Source: Bacillota bacterium | GTDB lineage: Bacteria; Bacillota; Clostridia; Acetivibrionales; Acetivibrionaceae | Length of the DNA: 64,000 nucleotides | Reading direction: 5' to 3' | Assembly: GCA_023421115.1 (NCBI GenBank) | Contig: JAEZUI010000183.1 | Location: forward strand, 1-64,000 | Shown here: positions 16,832 to 25,398 of the stretch, in pieces | Layout: the number at the start of each line of letters is the position of its first letter | Position numbering within the stretch: the first letter of the stretch is position 1 | Position numbers and translations under genes: made by a program | The notes under the pieces: generated by a model | The model's input: the letters and a program-made list of their open reading frames with translations, nothing else | Database searches by the model: none | What the model was told of the DNA's origin: nothing

Positions 16832-18190
16832 TTGAAAAAGAAAATAGGTATTGTTTCGCTTGGATGTCCTAAAAATCTCGTTGATAGTGAAATAATGCTT
16901 GGAATACTTAAGAAAAAAGATTTTGAGATTACTACCGATGAAAGCGATGCCAATATTATTATTGTTAATACCTGTGGATTTATTGAGACTGCCAGTGAAG
17001 AGTCTATAAATTCAATACTCGAAATGTCGAAGTATAAGAAGCTTAAATGCAGGCTTCTTATTGTGACGGGGTGTTTAGCAGAGCGTTATAAAGAGAATAT
17101 ATTAAAAGAGATACCGGAAGTAGATGCTGTTATCGGTACCGGAGGGTATGGACATATAGCTGAAGTTATAGACAAGCTGTATAAAGCTGAAGAAGCAATT
17201 TCTTTAGACAAAAGACTGTTTCTTGAGTATGATAACGGGGTGGAGTACCTTAAAGGGGAACGGGTGATTTCTTCAAATAAAGGTTACGCCTATTTAAAGA
17301 TTGCAGAAGGTTGTGACAACTGTTGTACCTATTGTGTAATTCCTTCGTTGAGGGGACCTTATACCAGCAGGCAAATGGAAGATATTATAGAAGAGGCTAT
17401 ACAGTTAGCTAAACAGGGTGTAAGGGAAGTAATACTTGTAGCGCAGGATGTTACCAGGTATGGTGAAGATCTATACAAACAAAAGAAGCTTGTTGAATTA
17501 ATAAGGGAAATTGGCAAGATAAGAGAGATTAAATGGATAAGACTTCTTTATTGTTATCCTGAGGAAATTGATGAAAACCTAATAGCAGAAATGGCTAGCA
17601 ATCCTAAGATTGTAAAGTATTTGGATATGCCTATTCAGCATGCAAGTGACAAGGTATTAAGTTCTATGGGTAGAAGAGGAACTTTAGAAAACTTGGAAAG
17701 TCTCCTTTCAAAACTAAAGAATAGAATACCGGATATAGTTATCCGAACTACTTTGATTGTGGGTTTTCCGGGAGAAGACGAGAAAGATTTCAGAATTTTA
17801 TATGGTTTTGTTAAAAGACACCAATTTGACAGGCTTGGAGTTTTCCCTTATTCAAAAGAAGAGGGAACGCCCGCATACGATATGAAACCTCAGATTAAGA
17901 GAAGTGTAAAAGAGTCAAGATTAAGTGATATAATGCAGTTGCAGAAAGAGATAGTAAAAGAAAAGAATAATGCAAGGTTAAATAAAATATATACTGTACT
18001 TGTTGAAGGTGTTGCAGACGATGGACTTTTTTACACGGGAAGGTCCTATGGAGAAGCCCCGGATATTGACGGATTGATTTACTTTACAAGCAAAGAACCT
18101 TTGGAATTTGGAAACTTTGTAGAGGTCAAGATATTGAATGTTGATGATTATGATTTAATAGGAGAGGTTATAAATGAATCTTCCAAATAA
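16832..18190 (+). CDS. rimO: Ribosomal protein S12 methylthiotransferase
   Basis: Radical SAM/iron-sulfur enzyme that thiomethylates the conserved aspartate of ribosomal protein S12. The N-terminal UPF0004 domain has cysteines in SLGCPKNLVDSE, NTCGFIE and VTGCLAERY. The radical SAM motif is EGCDNCCTYCVIP (CxxxCxxC). The C-terminal TRAM-like domain contains VLVEGVADDGLFYTGRSYGEAPDIDG. SLGCPKNLVDSE and the aspartate-rich ending separate RimO from MiaB. I placed the start at a TTG (16832), since GAGGTG sits directly upstream; a GTG at 16823 lies within that site. It overlaps pgsA by 17 bp. Confidence 0.92.
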   Translation: MKKKIGIVSLGCPKNLVDSEIMLGILKKKDFEITTDESDANIIIVNTCGFIETASEESINSILEMSKYKKLKCRLLIVTGCLAERYKENILKEIPEVDAVIGTGGYGHIAEVIDKLYKAEEAISLDKRLFLEYDNGVEYLKGERVISSNKGYAYLKIAEGCDNCCTYCVIPSLRGPYTSRQMEDIIEEAIQLAKQGVREVILVAQDVTRYGEDLYKQKKLVELIREIGKIREIKWIRLLYCYPEEIDENLIAEMASNPKIVKYLDMPIQHASDKVLSSMGRRGTLENLESLLSKLKNRIPDIVIRTTLIVGFPGEDEKDFRILYGFVKRHQFDRLGVFPYSKEEGTPAYDMKPQIKRSVKESRLSDIMQLQKEIVKEKNNARLNKIYTVLVEGVADDGLFYTGRSYGEAPDIDGLIYFTSKEPLEFGNFVEVKILNVDDYDLIGEVINESSK

Positions 18191-18791
18191 GCTTACTATA
18201 CTTAGAATTTTACTTATACCTATTTTTATGCTTATAATTGTGCCTATTCCTCAGTGGATGGTGGACGCTAGCATTTTGAGCTTTATTAGCCCCCAATTGA
18301 CGGCTGTCAATAATTTTATCAATAATTATGGAAATTATGTAGCAGCTTTGATTTTCATAATTGCTTCAAGTACCGATGCGCTTGACGGTTATATTGCAAG
18401 AAAGACAAAACAGATAACAAAATTTGGTAAGTTCTTAGATCCTATTGCCGACAAGCTCTTAGTTACGGCAGCATTAATTGCTTTAGTGGAAAGGGGCGAC
18501 CTTTCAACTTGGGTTGCAGTGATTATTATTGGTCGTGAGTTTATGATAACCGGATTAAGACTTGTTGCTGCAAGTGAAGGAATAGTTATAGCTGCAAGCA
18601 GTTGGGGAAAAATTAAGACAATAACTCAGATGGTTGCAATAATTGCAATGCTTTTCAAGAATTATCCAATTAGGTGGCTATTTGATTTCCCCTTTGATGG
18701 AGTCATCATGTTTTTAGCCGTTATTGCCACAATTTATTCAGCTTATGATTATATTGTAAAGAACGGAAAAGTTATAGATCATAATTCTTAA
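18174..18791 (+). CDS. pgsA: CDP-diacylglycerol-glycerol-3-phosphate 3-phosphatidyltransferase
   Basis: Membrane enzyme making phosphatidylglycerophosphate, the first step to phosphatidylglycerol. The CDP-alcohol phosphotransferase motif DALDGYIARKTKQITKFGKF(L)D carries the D-G-x2-A-R-x8-G-x3-D pattern. Several membrane helices surround it. At 205 aa it is normal length. It overlaps rimO, as in many clostridia, and is followed by a strong terminator. Confidence 0.93.
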   Translation: MNLPNKLTILRILLIPIFMLIIVPIPQWMVDASILSFISPQLTAVNNFINNYGNYVAALIFIIASSTDALDGYIARKTKQITKFGKFLDPIADKLLVTAALIALVERGDLSTWVAVIIIGREFMITGLRLVAASEGIVIAASSWGKIKTITQMVAIIAMLFKNYPIRWLFDFPFDGVIMFLAVIATIYSAYDYIVKNGKVIDHNS

Positions 18792-18803
18792 GTTTTTATA
18801 GAA

Positions 18804-18832
18804 AACACACCACGGAATAAATGTGGTGTGTT
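18804..18832 (+). terminator. Rho-independent terminator after pgsA
   Basis: Arms AACACACCAC and GTGGTGTGTT flank a 9-nt loop and are followed by a T8 tract. It closes the rimO-pgsA unit. Confidence 0.9.
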
Positions 18833-18865
18833 TTTTTTATTTTAAAAAATAATTCTCTAAATATA

Positions 18866-18894
18866 TTGCATATGTGAAAAATATATTATATACT
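18866..18894 (+). promoter_or_regulatory. Likely sigma-A promoter of the fapR-fab cluster
   Basis: TTGCAT (18866-18871) and TATACT (18889-18894) are separated by exactly 17 bp. Transcription would start near 18901, just before the FapR operator. Read by eye from consensus only. Confidence 0.6.
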
Positions 18895-18908
18895 TTTATA
18901 AGCAGAGA

Positions 18909-18925
18909 TTAGTACCAGGTAATAA
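18909..18925 (+). promoter_or_regulatory. FapR operator
   Basis: TTAGTACCAGGTAATAA is a 17-bp interrupted palindrome. The left half TTAGTACC matches the FapR half-site exactly and the right half GGTAATAA differs at one base from GGTACTAA. It overlaps the expected transcription start of fapR-plsX-fabH-fabD-fabG-acpP, so FapR would block initiation until malonyl-CoA releases it, as in Bacillus. Confidence 0.85.
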
Positions 18926-19042
18926 TTAAGAAGATATTGCATATAATAATATAGAATTTGAAATGCTTAAGGATAGTGACAAGTGGAAGACGATGTATTT
19001 AGGAGGTAAATATTTTATCACAGGAAATAAAGAGGTGAATTG

Positions 19043-19609
19043 ATGAGTAGGTCATCAGTCATGAAAAAGGAACGGCAGTCTATACTTTTAGAAAAATTGA
19101 AGCAAGATCCCTTTCTTACAGATGAAGAATTATCGGAGATATTTAGTGTAAGTATACCAACCATTAGATTGGATAGACTTGAATTAGGTATTCCAGAGCT
19201 TAGAGAGAGGATAAAGAATGTTGCAGAAGAAAATTACACCAAGGTTAAGTCCATTCAAAGCAGAGATATAGTTGGGGAACTTGTGGATTTGTCCCTTGGC
19301 AAAAGTGGAATATCCATATTGGAAACCAATGAAAAGATGGCTTTTGAAAAGTTGAAAGTTATTCAAGGACAATATATTTACTCTATGGCAGAGTCGCTTG
19401 CTATTGCAGTTATAGATGCACATGTAGCCCTTGTAGGTGTTGCAAACATAAAATATAAAACACCGGTATATGCAGGAAGTAAATTAGTTGCGAGAGCTGA
19501 AGTTAAAAAAACTTATGACAATAAATATATAGTTTGGGTAAAGATTACTGAGAAGCAGGTCGAAGTGTTCCGGGGGAAATATATACTGGTATCCCTTGAA
19601 AAAATATAA
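19043..19609 (+). CDS. fapR: Transcription factor FapR, malonyl-CoA-responsive repressor of lipid synthesis
   Basis: A 188-aa regulator with an N-terminal helix-turn-helix (LTDEELSEIFSVSIPTIRLDRLELGIPELRERI, residues about 28-60) and a C-terminal hot-dog domain that binds malonyl-CoA (VAIVDAHVALVG-like AIAVIDAHVALVGVANIKYK, then AGSKLVARAEV). The start ATG at 19043 is 6 nt after AGAGGTG. A FapR operator lies about 120 bp upstream, so it is autoregulated. The next genes, plsX and the fab cluster, are its classical targets. Confidence 0.93.
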   Translation: MSRSSVMKKERQSILLEKLKQDPFLTDEELSEIFSVSIPTIRLDRLELGIPELRERIKNVAEENYTKVKSIQSRDIVGELVDLSLGKSGISILETNEKMAFEKLKVIQGQYIYSMAESLAIAVIDAHVALVGVANIKYKTPVYAGSKLVARAEVKKTYDNKYIVWVKITEKQVEVFRGKYILVSLEKI

Positions 19610-19626
19610 AAGACATAGTATTTTAT

Positions 19627-19732
19627 TAAGGTGATTCCAAAAAAATAACTGGTCAATAGGTTTTTCAAAAAAGTTGATTTTAATAGATTAGAACTATATA
19701 TATTGACTAATGAATTTTTTTGAAACACCTAA
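19627..19732. repeat. Hairpin repeat (family A) between fapR and plsX
   Basis: The left end TTAAGGTGATTCCAAAAAAA and the right end GAATTTTTTTGAAACACCTA are imperfect inverted repeats about 105 bp apart. The unit fills most of the gap between fapR and plsX. Confidence 0.75.
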
Positions 19733-19779
19733 GGTGATTTGATAAAATAAGGTAATTGGTATTGTAGGAGTGAATATTC

Positions 19780-20799
19780 TTGAATATATTGGTAGATGCT
19801 ATGGGTGGAGACAATGCACCTCAAGATATTGTCAATGGTTGTGTGGAGGCGATTAAGCAAGCGCAAGGATTTGATGTGACATTGATTGGAGACAAGAAAA
19901 AGATTGAGGAAATACTTGGAGATAAAAACTTTTTCAACTCTAGAATAAAGGTTCATCATGCTTCGGAAGTAGTTTGTGTGGAGGATTCTCCTACTAAAGC
20001 TATAAAAACCAAAAAAGATTCATCTATGGTTGTAGGGTTTGATTTTCTAAAAGAGAAAAAAGGGGATATATTTATTTCCTGCGGTAACAGCGGTGCGTTG
20101 ATGACAGGTGCATTGCTCATACTAGGGAGGATTAAAGGTGTGGATAGGCCTGCCTTTCCTGCAATAATACCTACAAAGACTGGAAAGTGCATACTTGTTG
20201 ATGCAGGATTAAACACGGTGTGTAAGCCAATCAATTATCAGCAGTTCGGTATTATGGGATCAATATTTATGAAAGAGATGTTTAACATTGAAAATCCTAA
20301 AGTTGGATTGTTAAACGTTGGTTCGGAAGAAGGCAAAGGTAACGAAATAATAAAGCAGTCCTATAGCTTGCTTGAAAAATCGGATGTTAATTTTATAGGA
20401 AACATTGAAGGAAATGATATTTTTAAAGGTAAGGCTGACGTTGTAGTATGTGATGGCTTTGTCGGAAATGTGACATTAAAAACCATAGAAGGTGCCGGAT
20501 CTTTCATGATGAGTATGATTAAGGGAGTTCTCTTAAAAAATATAAAAACAAAAATAGGAGCAATGCTTATTAAAAGTGATATGAAAGAATTCAAAAAGGT
20601 ACTTGATCCAGATGAACAAGGCGGAGCTTTGATAATTGGAGTAAATGGATTAGTGTTAAAGAGCCATGGCAATTCAAACGTGAAGACAATAAAGAATGTA
20701 ATTTTGAAAGCATATATATTGGGAAAAACTAAAATTGTAGAGACGATTTCGAAGGAGTTTTCAAATTTGGAGGTGGATGATATTGAACAAGAATTGTAG
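19780..20799 (+). CDS. plsX: Phosphate acyltransferase PlsX
   Basis: Converts acyl-ACP to acyl-phosphate for phospholipid synthesis by PlsY. The family N-terminus MNILVDAMGGDNAPQDIVNG is intact, followed by SCGNSGALMTGAL, GRIKGVDRPAFPAIIP and the C-terminal DEQGGALIIGVNGLVLKSHG. At 339 aa it is full length. The start is a TTG (19780), 7 nt after AGGAGTG. It overlaps fabH by 17 bp. Confidence 0.95.
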   Translation: MNILVDAMGGDNAPQDIVNGCVEAIKQAQGFDVTLIGDKKKIEEILGDKNFFNSRIKVHHASEVVCVEDSPTKAIKTKKDSSMVVGFDFLKEKKGDIFISCGNSGALMTGALLILGRIKGVDRPAFPAIIPTKTGKCILVDAGLNTVCKPINYQQFGIMGSIFMKEMFNIENPKVGLLNVGSEEGKGNEIIKQSYSLLEKSDVNFIGNIEGNDIFKGKADVVVCDGFVGNVTLKTIEGAGSFMMSMIKGVLLKNIKTKIGAMLIKSDMKEFKKVLDPDEQGGALIIGVNGLVLKSHGNSNVKTIKNVILKAYILGKTKIVETISKEFSNLEVDDIEQEL

Positions 20800-21778
20800 T
20801 TATGGAATATTAGGGATTGGAAGTTGTTTACCTGAGAAGATTTTAACAAATCAAGATTGGGAAAAGATGGTGGATACCACCGATGAGTGGATTACTAAGA
20901 GAACCGGTATTTCAGAAAGAAGAATACTAGAAAAAAATGAGCCGGCGTATGAACTTGGAATAAATGCAGCTAAGATGGCATTGGAAGATGCAGGGCTTAC
21001 AGCGGAAGATTTGGATTTGATTATCGTTACAACCGAGACCCCCGATTACCTCTCGCCCTCAATGTCCTGTCTGATTCAGAATGGTATTGGGGCTAAGAAG
21101 GCAGCTGCTTTTGATCTTAATGCGGCATGCTCCGGTTTTATATATGGCATGACTGTTTCCGGACAGTTTATAAAGACAGGATTTTACAAGCATATTTTGG
21201 TGATTGGTTGTGAAGGCTTGACAAAAGCTTTGGATTGGAAAGACAGAAATACTTGCGTCCTATTTGGTGATGGTGCAGGAGCGGCAGTATTAGGCCCGGT
21301 TCAAGAAGGATATGGAGTTCTTCATTCATGTGTTGGAGCAGTTGGGGAATTAGGTCACAATATAACCATTCCCTGTTGTTATATAAGTGAAGAGGACATT
21401 GCAAAAAGATCTTCTGAAGATAAAAGAGTCTTATGGATGGATGGTAGTGAAGTGTTCAAATTTGCAGTAAAGATAATGGATTATGCTACTAAAAAAGTTT
21501 TAGATGACATTGGGATGAGTTTGGAGGATATTAAGCTGGTTGTTCCTCATCAGGCCAATATCAGAATTTTGGAGGGTGCAACGAAAAGACTTGGAATTAG
21601 TAGCGAAAAAGTTTTTTCAAATCTTCATAAATATGGAAATATTTCATCAGCTTCAATTCCGGTAGGTTTAAATGAAGCATACAGAGAAGGCAGATTTGCT
21701 AAAGGAGACAATTTGGTTTTGGTTGGTTTTGGTGGGGGCTTGACCTGGGGATCTGCGGTCATAAAGTGGAGTAAGTAA
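20783..21778 (+). CDS. fabH: Beta-ketoacyl-ACP synthase III
   Basis: Starts fatty-acid synthesis by condensing an acyl-CoA with malonyl-ACP. The catalytic triad is visible: Cys116 in NAACSGFIYG, His256 in VVPHQANIRI and Asn286 in YGNISSAS. The closing GFGGGLTWGSAVIKW is typical. I chose the TTG at 20783, 8 nt after GGAGGT; an ATG at 20777 lies only 2 nt from the ribosome site. It starts inside the end of plsX. Confidence 0.95.
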   Translation: MNKNCSYGILGIGSCLPEKILTNQDWEKMVDTTDEWITKRTGISERRILEKNEPAYELGINAAKMALEDAGLTAEDLDLIIVTTETPDYLSPSMSCLIQNGIGAKKAAAFDLNAACSGFIYGMTVSGQFIKTGFYKHILVIGCEGLTKALDWKDRNTCVLFGDGAGAAVLGPVQEGYGVLHSCVGAVGELGHNITIPCCYISEEDIAKRSSEDKRVLWMDGSEVFKFAVKIMDYATKKVLDDIGMSLEDIKLVVPHQANIRILEGATKRLGISSEKVFSNLHKYGNISSASIPVGLNEAYREGRFAKGDNLVLVGFGGGLTWGSAVIKWSK

Positions 21779-21801
21779 TATTAAAAAATGGAGGTAGCAT
21801 T

Positions 21802-22740
21802 ATGGGAAAGCTGGCATTTTTATTTTCGGGTCAAGGTGCTCAGTATGTTGGAATGGGAAAGGAAATAGCACAACATTATAAGTCTTCCGATTCTATTTTT
21901 AATCAGGCATCAGAAGTTTTAGGCTTTGATATAAAGAAAATGATTTTTGAAAGTGATGATGAAACATTAAAAATAACTGAAAATACTCAGCCTTGTATAG
22001 TAACAACAAGTATAGCGTGCCTTCAGCCACTATTGGAAAAAGGCATCAAACCCGATGTTGTTGCAGGCTTAAGTCTTGGTGAGTATTCTGCACATGTAGC
22101 ATCAGGGACTATGTCAATTGGCGATGCGGTTGCTCTTGTGAGGAAAAGAGGAAAATATATGCAGGAAGCTGTTCCGGTTGGAGTGGGAGCAATGGCTGCA
22201 ATTCTTGGCTTGGAAAATGAAAAGGTAATGGAATGTTGTAAAGAAGCATCTTCTATTGGAATTGTTGAACCGGCAAACTTCAATTGTCCGGGTCAGGTAG
22301 TTGTAGCAGGAGAAGTGAAGGCAGTTGAAAAAGCAATGGAAATTGCAAAAGAAGCGGGAGCTAAAAGGGCCATGCTGCTTCCTGTTAGTGCTCCATTCCA
22401 CTGCAGTTTATTAAAACCTGCAGGTGAGAAGCTCTCAGCGGAGCTTGAAAAAATTGAGCTTAACGATATGAATATTCCTGTAGTAACAAATGTAACTGCC
22501 GAATATATTTTAGATAAGTCTAAAGTTAAGGATTTACTTATAAGACAGGTTAGCAGTCCGGTACATTTTGAGGAATCGGTTAGAAAAATGATAGATGACG
22601 GCGTCGATACATTCGTGGAAATCGGACCGGGAAAGACTTTAATAGGATTTGTTAAAAAAATAAATAAAGAAGTAAGGACTTTAAACATTGAAGATTTAGA
22701 GTCTTTAAATAACACACTTAAAGAACTTGGCAGTCTGTAG
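21802..22740 (+). CDS. fabD: Malonyl-CoA:ACP transacylase
   Basis: Loads malonyl groups onto ACP. The N-terminal FLFSGQGAQYVGMGKE and the catalytic serine motif GLSLGEYSAH (Ser91; the usual residue before Ser is His, here Leu) are present. The catalytic His200 lies in SAPFHCSLL. It ends with FVEIGPGKTLIGFVKK, normal for the family, at 312 aa. A GGAGG ribosome site precedes the ATG. Confidence 0.95.
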   Translation: MGKLAFLFSGQGAQYVGMGKEIAQHYKSSDSIFNQASEVLGFDIKKMIFESDDETLKITENTQPCIVTTSIACLQPLLEKGIKPDVVAGLSLGEYSAHVASGTMSIGDAVALVRKRGKYMQEAVPVGVGAMAAILGLENEKVMECCKEASSIGIVEPANFNCPGQVVVAGEVKAVEKAMEIAKEAGAKRAMLLPVSAPFHCSLLKPAGEKLSAELEKIELNDMNIPVVTNVTAEYILDKSKVKDLLIRQVSSPVHFEESVRKMIDDGVDTFVEIGPGKTLIGFVKKINKEVRTLNIEDLESLNNTLKELGSL

Positions 22741-22773
22741 TAATGTTATCGCGTTTAATAAGGAGTGAATAGT

Positions 22774-23517
22774 ATGCAATTAAAGGGGAAAACTGCAATT
22801 ATAACAGGCTCAAGCAGAGGCATTGGAAAGGCAATTGCATTTAAACTCGGAAAAATGGGTGCTAATATAGTATTAAACGGCAGTTCGGCTTCCGAAGCCC
22901 TTAACAAAGCTGAAACGGAACTAAAGGAAGCTGGTATAAATGTTATTGCTACCGTAGGTGATGTAAGAAAGCTTGAAGATGTTGAAGCTATGTTTAAGGC
23001 AGTTGAGGAGGCATTTGGAAAGGTAGATATTCTTGTTAACAATGCAGGAATAACACGAGATAAGCTTATCATGAGGATGTCTGAGAGTGATTGGGACGAT
23101 GTTCTCGATATAAATTTAAAAGGTGCTTTTTTATGCACTAAAGTTGCTTCGAAAATAATGATGAAACAAAAAAACGGTAAGATTATAAATGTTACTTCGG
23201 TTATTGGTGTGATGGGAAATCCAAGCCAGACAAACTACGCAGCTTCAAAGGCAGGCTTAATTGGTCTTACTAAGGCTACAGCGAAAGAACTAGCTTCAAG
23301 GGGAATTAATTGTAATGCAGTAGCTCCGGGATTGATTGCAACTGAAATGACAGATGTATTGCCTGAGAACGTTAAGGAGAATTATTTAAATAGCATTCCG
23401 CAAAAAAGGTATGGGACGCCTGAAGATGTGGCTAATGTTGTTTGTTTTCTCGTTTCGGAAGAAGCAAATTATATAACAGGTCAAGTAATACATATTGACG
23501 GCGGTTTAGTTATGTAA
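22774..23517 (+). CDS. fabG: 3-oxoacyl-ACP reductase
   Basis: NADPH-dependent short-chain reductase of the elongation cycle. The cofactor motif TGSSRGIGKAIA starts at residue 11. The active site is Ser142, Tyr155 and Lys159 (NVTSVIG...TNYAASKAG). The N-terminal NNAGITRD block is present. It is 247 aa from the ATG at 22774, which follows AGGAGTG; a GTG at 22765 lies within that site. Confidence 0.95.
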   Translation: MQLKGKTAIITGSSRGIGKAIAFKLGKMGANIVLNGSSASEALNKAETELKEAGINVIATVGDVRKLEDVEAMFKAVEEAFGKVDILVNNAGITRDKLIMRMSESDWDDVLDINLKGAFLCTKVASKIMMKQKNGKIINVTSVIGVMGNPSQTNYAASKAGLIGLTKATAKELASRGINCNAVAPGLIATEMTDVLPENVKENYLNSIPQKRYGTPEDVANVVCFLVSEEANYITGQVIHIDGGLVM

Positions 23518-23613
23518 TAATATCTTAATGTAACACTATGTGGTTTTACATTATAGTTTTACATTTGAAGTTTATATTTACCAAAAACCCCCTGTGGAAG
23601 GAGGTGAACAATA

Positions 23614-23838
23614 GTGTTCGAAAAAATCAAAAAGATTATTGTTGAGCAGTTAGGCGTTGAAGAAGATGAAATTGCAATGGAATCTTCCTTCATAGATGAT
23701 TTAGGTGCAGACTCACTTGATATAGTTGAGTTGATCATGGCACTTGAAGAGGAATTTGATCTCGAAATTCCCGACAGCGAGGCAGAGAAAATTTCAACAG
23801 TTGGAGATATTGTTGATTACATTAAAAATAACTCATAA
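23614..23838 (+). CDS. acpP: Acyl carrier protein
   Basis: A 74-aa acidic four-helix carrier. The phosphopantetheine attachment motif GADSLDIVEL has Ser34. The chain starts MFEKIKKIIVEQL and ends IVDYIKNNS, matching clostridial ACP. It uses a GTG start, 7 nt after an unusually strong GGAAGGAGGTG site, consistent with high expression. A terminator follows 1 bp before the end of the stop region, so ACP can be made in excess over FabF. Confidence 0.95.
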   Translation: MFEKIKKIIVEQLGVEEDEIAMESSFIDDLGADSLDIVELIMALEEEFDLEIPDSEAEKISTVGDIVDYIKNNS

Positions 23839-23867
23839 AAAAAGTCCCTTTGAAAGGGACTTTTTTT
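23837..23867 (+). terminator. Strong terminator between acpP and fabF
   Basis: A stem with core AGTCCCTT/AAGGGACT flanked by A7 and T7 tracts, working in both directions. It would reduce read-through into fabF. Confidence 0.9.
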
Positions 23868-23954
23868 ATCTTTACCATCTCGTTTAGTGATTTTAAAAAA
23901 TAATTGCATAATGCTTTAATATATAGTTCACTGTGAAAAATAGGAGGTTCGAAT

Positions 23955-25193
23955 ATGAAAAAACGTGTAGTTATCACCGGAATGGGAGTAGTTTCTTCAT
24001 TAGGAATAGGTGTCGATAGTTTTTGGAATTCAATTAGAGAAGGAAAAAATGGCATTAGCTCAGTTACAAAGATAGATGTTTCAAATATGAACTGTAAAGT
24101 TGCAGCAGAAATAAAGGAATTTGATCCAACCCAGTTTATTGACAAAAAAGAAGCTAAGAGGATGGATAAGTATTCTCAGTATGCTATAGCTGCTGCAAAA
24201 ATGGCTATTGAAAGTTCAGGCCTAGATCTTGAAAAGGTAGACCAATACAGATTCGGTGTTGTTGTGGGTTCTGGTATTGGAGGAATGGAAACTTTTGAAG
24301 ATCAGCACAGTGTTTATCTTGAAAAAGGCCCGGGCAGGGTAAGTCCGTTCTTTATACCTATGATGATTGCAAATATGGCAGCAGGACTTTTGGCTATTCA
24401 GTTTGGAGCTAAAGGTTTCAATGAGTGCGTAATCACAGCCTGTGCAACATCAACTAATGCTGTTGGAGATGCGTTTAAAGTAATACAGCGTGGTGATGCC
24501 GATATAATGATTACAGGTGGTTCAGAAGCCTGTATTACCCCGATGGCATTTTCTGGTTTTTGCTCTATGAAGGCAATGTCCACAAACGAAGATCCTTCTT
24601 GTGCAAGCAGACCTTTTGATGCTCAAAGGGATGGATTTGTTATGGGCGAAGGCTCGGGTATCCTTATTGTAGAGGAATTGGAACATGCAAAGGCTAGAGG
24701 TGCAAACATAATAGCTGAAATCGTTGGATACGGTTGTACAAATGATGCACATCATATGACTGCGCCTGCACCTGAAGGTGAAGGTGGTGCAAGGTGTATG
24801 AAAATGGCTATAAACGATGCAGGAATTAGGCCTGATGAGATTGGATATATAAATGCCCACGGTACTTCAACTGAGTATAACGACAAATTTGAAACAGCGG
24901 CAATAAAAACTGTATTTGGAGAGTATTCAAAGAAGCTTCCTGTAAGTTCAACTAAATCAATGACAGGACACCTTCTTGGAGGAGCTGGAGCTATTGAGGC
25001 TATAATTACTGCCCTTTCGATAAAAGACGGGTTCTTGCCTGCAACAATAAACTATAGTACACCAGATCCTGAATGTGATTTGGACTATATTCCTAACAAA
25101 GGAAGAAATGCAGATATTAATTATGCTCTATCAAATTCATTGGGTTTTGGCGGACATAATGCAACAATTGTTTTAAAGAAATATCAGGGTTGA
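23955..25193 (+). CDS. fabF: Beta-ketoacyl-ACP synthase II
   Basis: Elongating condensing enzyme. The nucleophile Cys163 is in ITACATSTNAVGDA, and the two catalytic histidines lie in NAHGTSTEYND and KSMTGHLLGGAGA. Length (412 aa) and the N-terminus MKKRVVITGMGVVSSLG are typical. An AGGAGG ribosome site precedes it. Since a strong terminator separates it from acpP, it needs read-through or a promoter in 23870-23940; I could not identify a convincing one. Confidence 0.95.
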   Translation: MKKRVVITGMGVVSSLGIGVDSFWNSIREGKNGISSVTKIDVSNMNCKVAAEIKEFDPTQFIDKKEAKRMDKYSQYAIAAAKMAIESSGLDLEKVDQYRFGVVVGSGIGGMETFEDQHSVYLEKGPGRVSPFFIPMMIANMAAGLLAIQFGAKGFNECVITACATSTNAVGDAFKVIQRGDADIMITGGSEACITPMAFSGFCSMKAMSTNEDPSCASRPFDAQRDGFVMGEGSGILIVEELEHAKARGANIIAEIVGYGCTNDAHHMTAPAPEGEGGARCMKMAINDAGIRPDEIGYINAHGTSTEYNDKFETAAIKTVFGEYSKKLPVSSTKSMTGHLLGGAGAIEAIITALSIKDGFLPATINYSTPDPECDLDYIPNKGRNADINYALSNSLGFGGHNATIVLKKYQG

Positions 25194-25220
25194 TTTTAAA
25201 AATAAGTAGGGTTATAATTC

Positions 25221-25247
25221 AAGGGAACGGGATTATCCTGTTCCCTT
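25221..25247 (+). terminator. Terminator-like hairpin after fabF
   Basis: AAGGGAACGGGAT pairs with ATCCTGTTCCCTT through one G-T pair. The T-run after it is short, but the position at the end of the fab cluster supports the call. Confidence 0.65.
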
Positions 25248-25398
25248 ATATTTCGGCTCTTTTAAAGTGAAATACATATTTTTTTCCGAAATGTTGTTTT
25301 AAGTTTAATTAAGGTCTGAATACCATAGTATGCATTTTTTGCTTTATAAGGTGATTTCTAAAATGTATAGTATAGTGTTTGGAAGAATGGAGTTTGCT

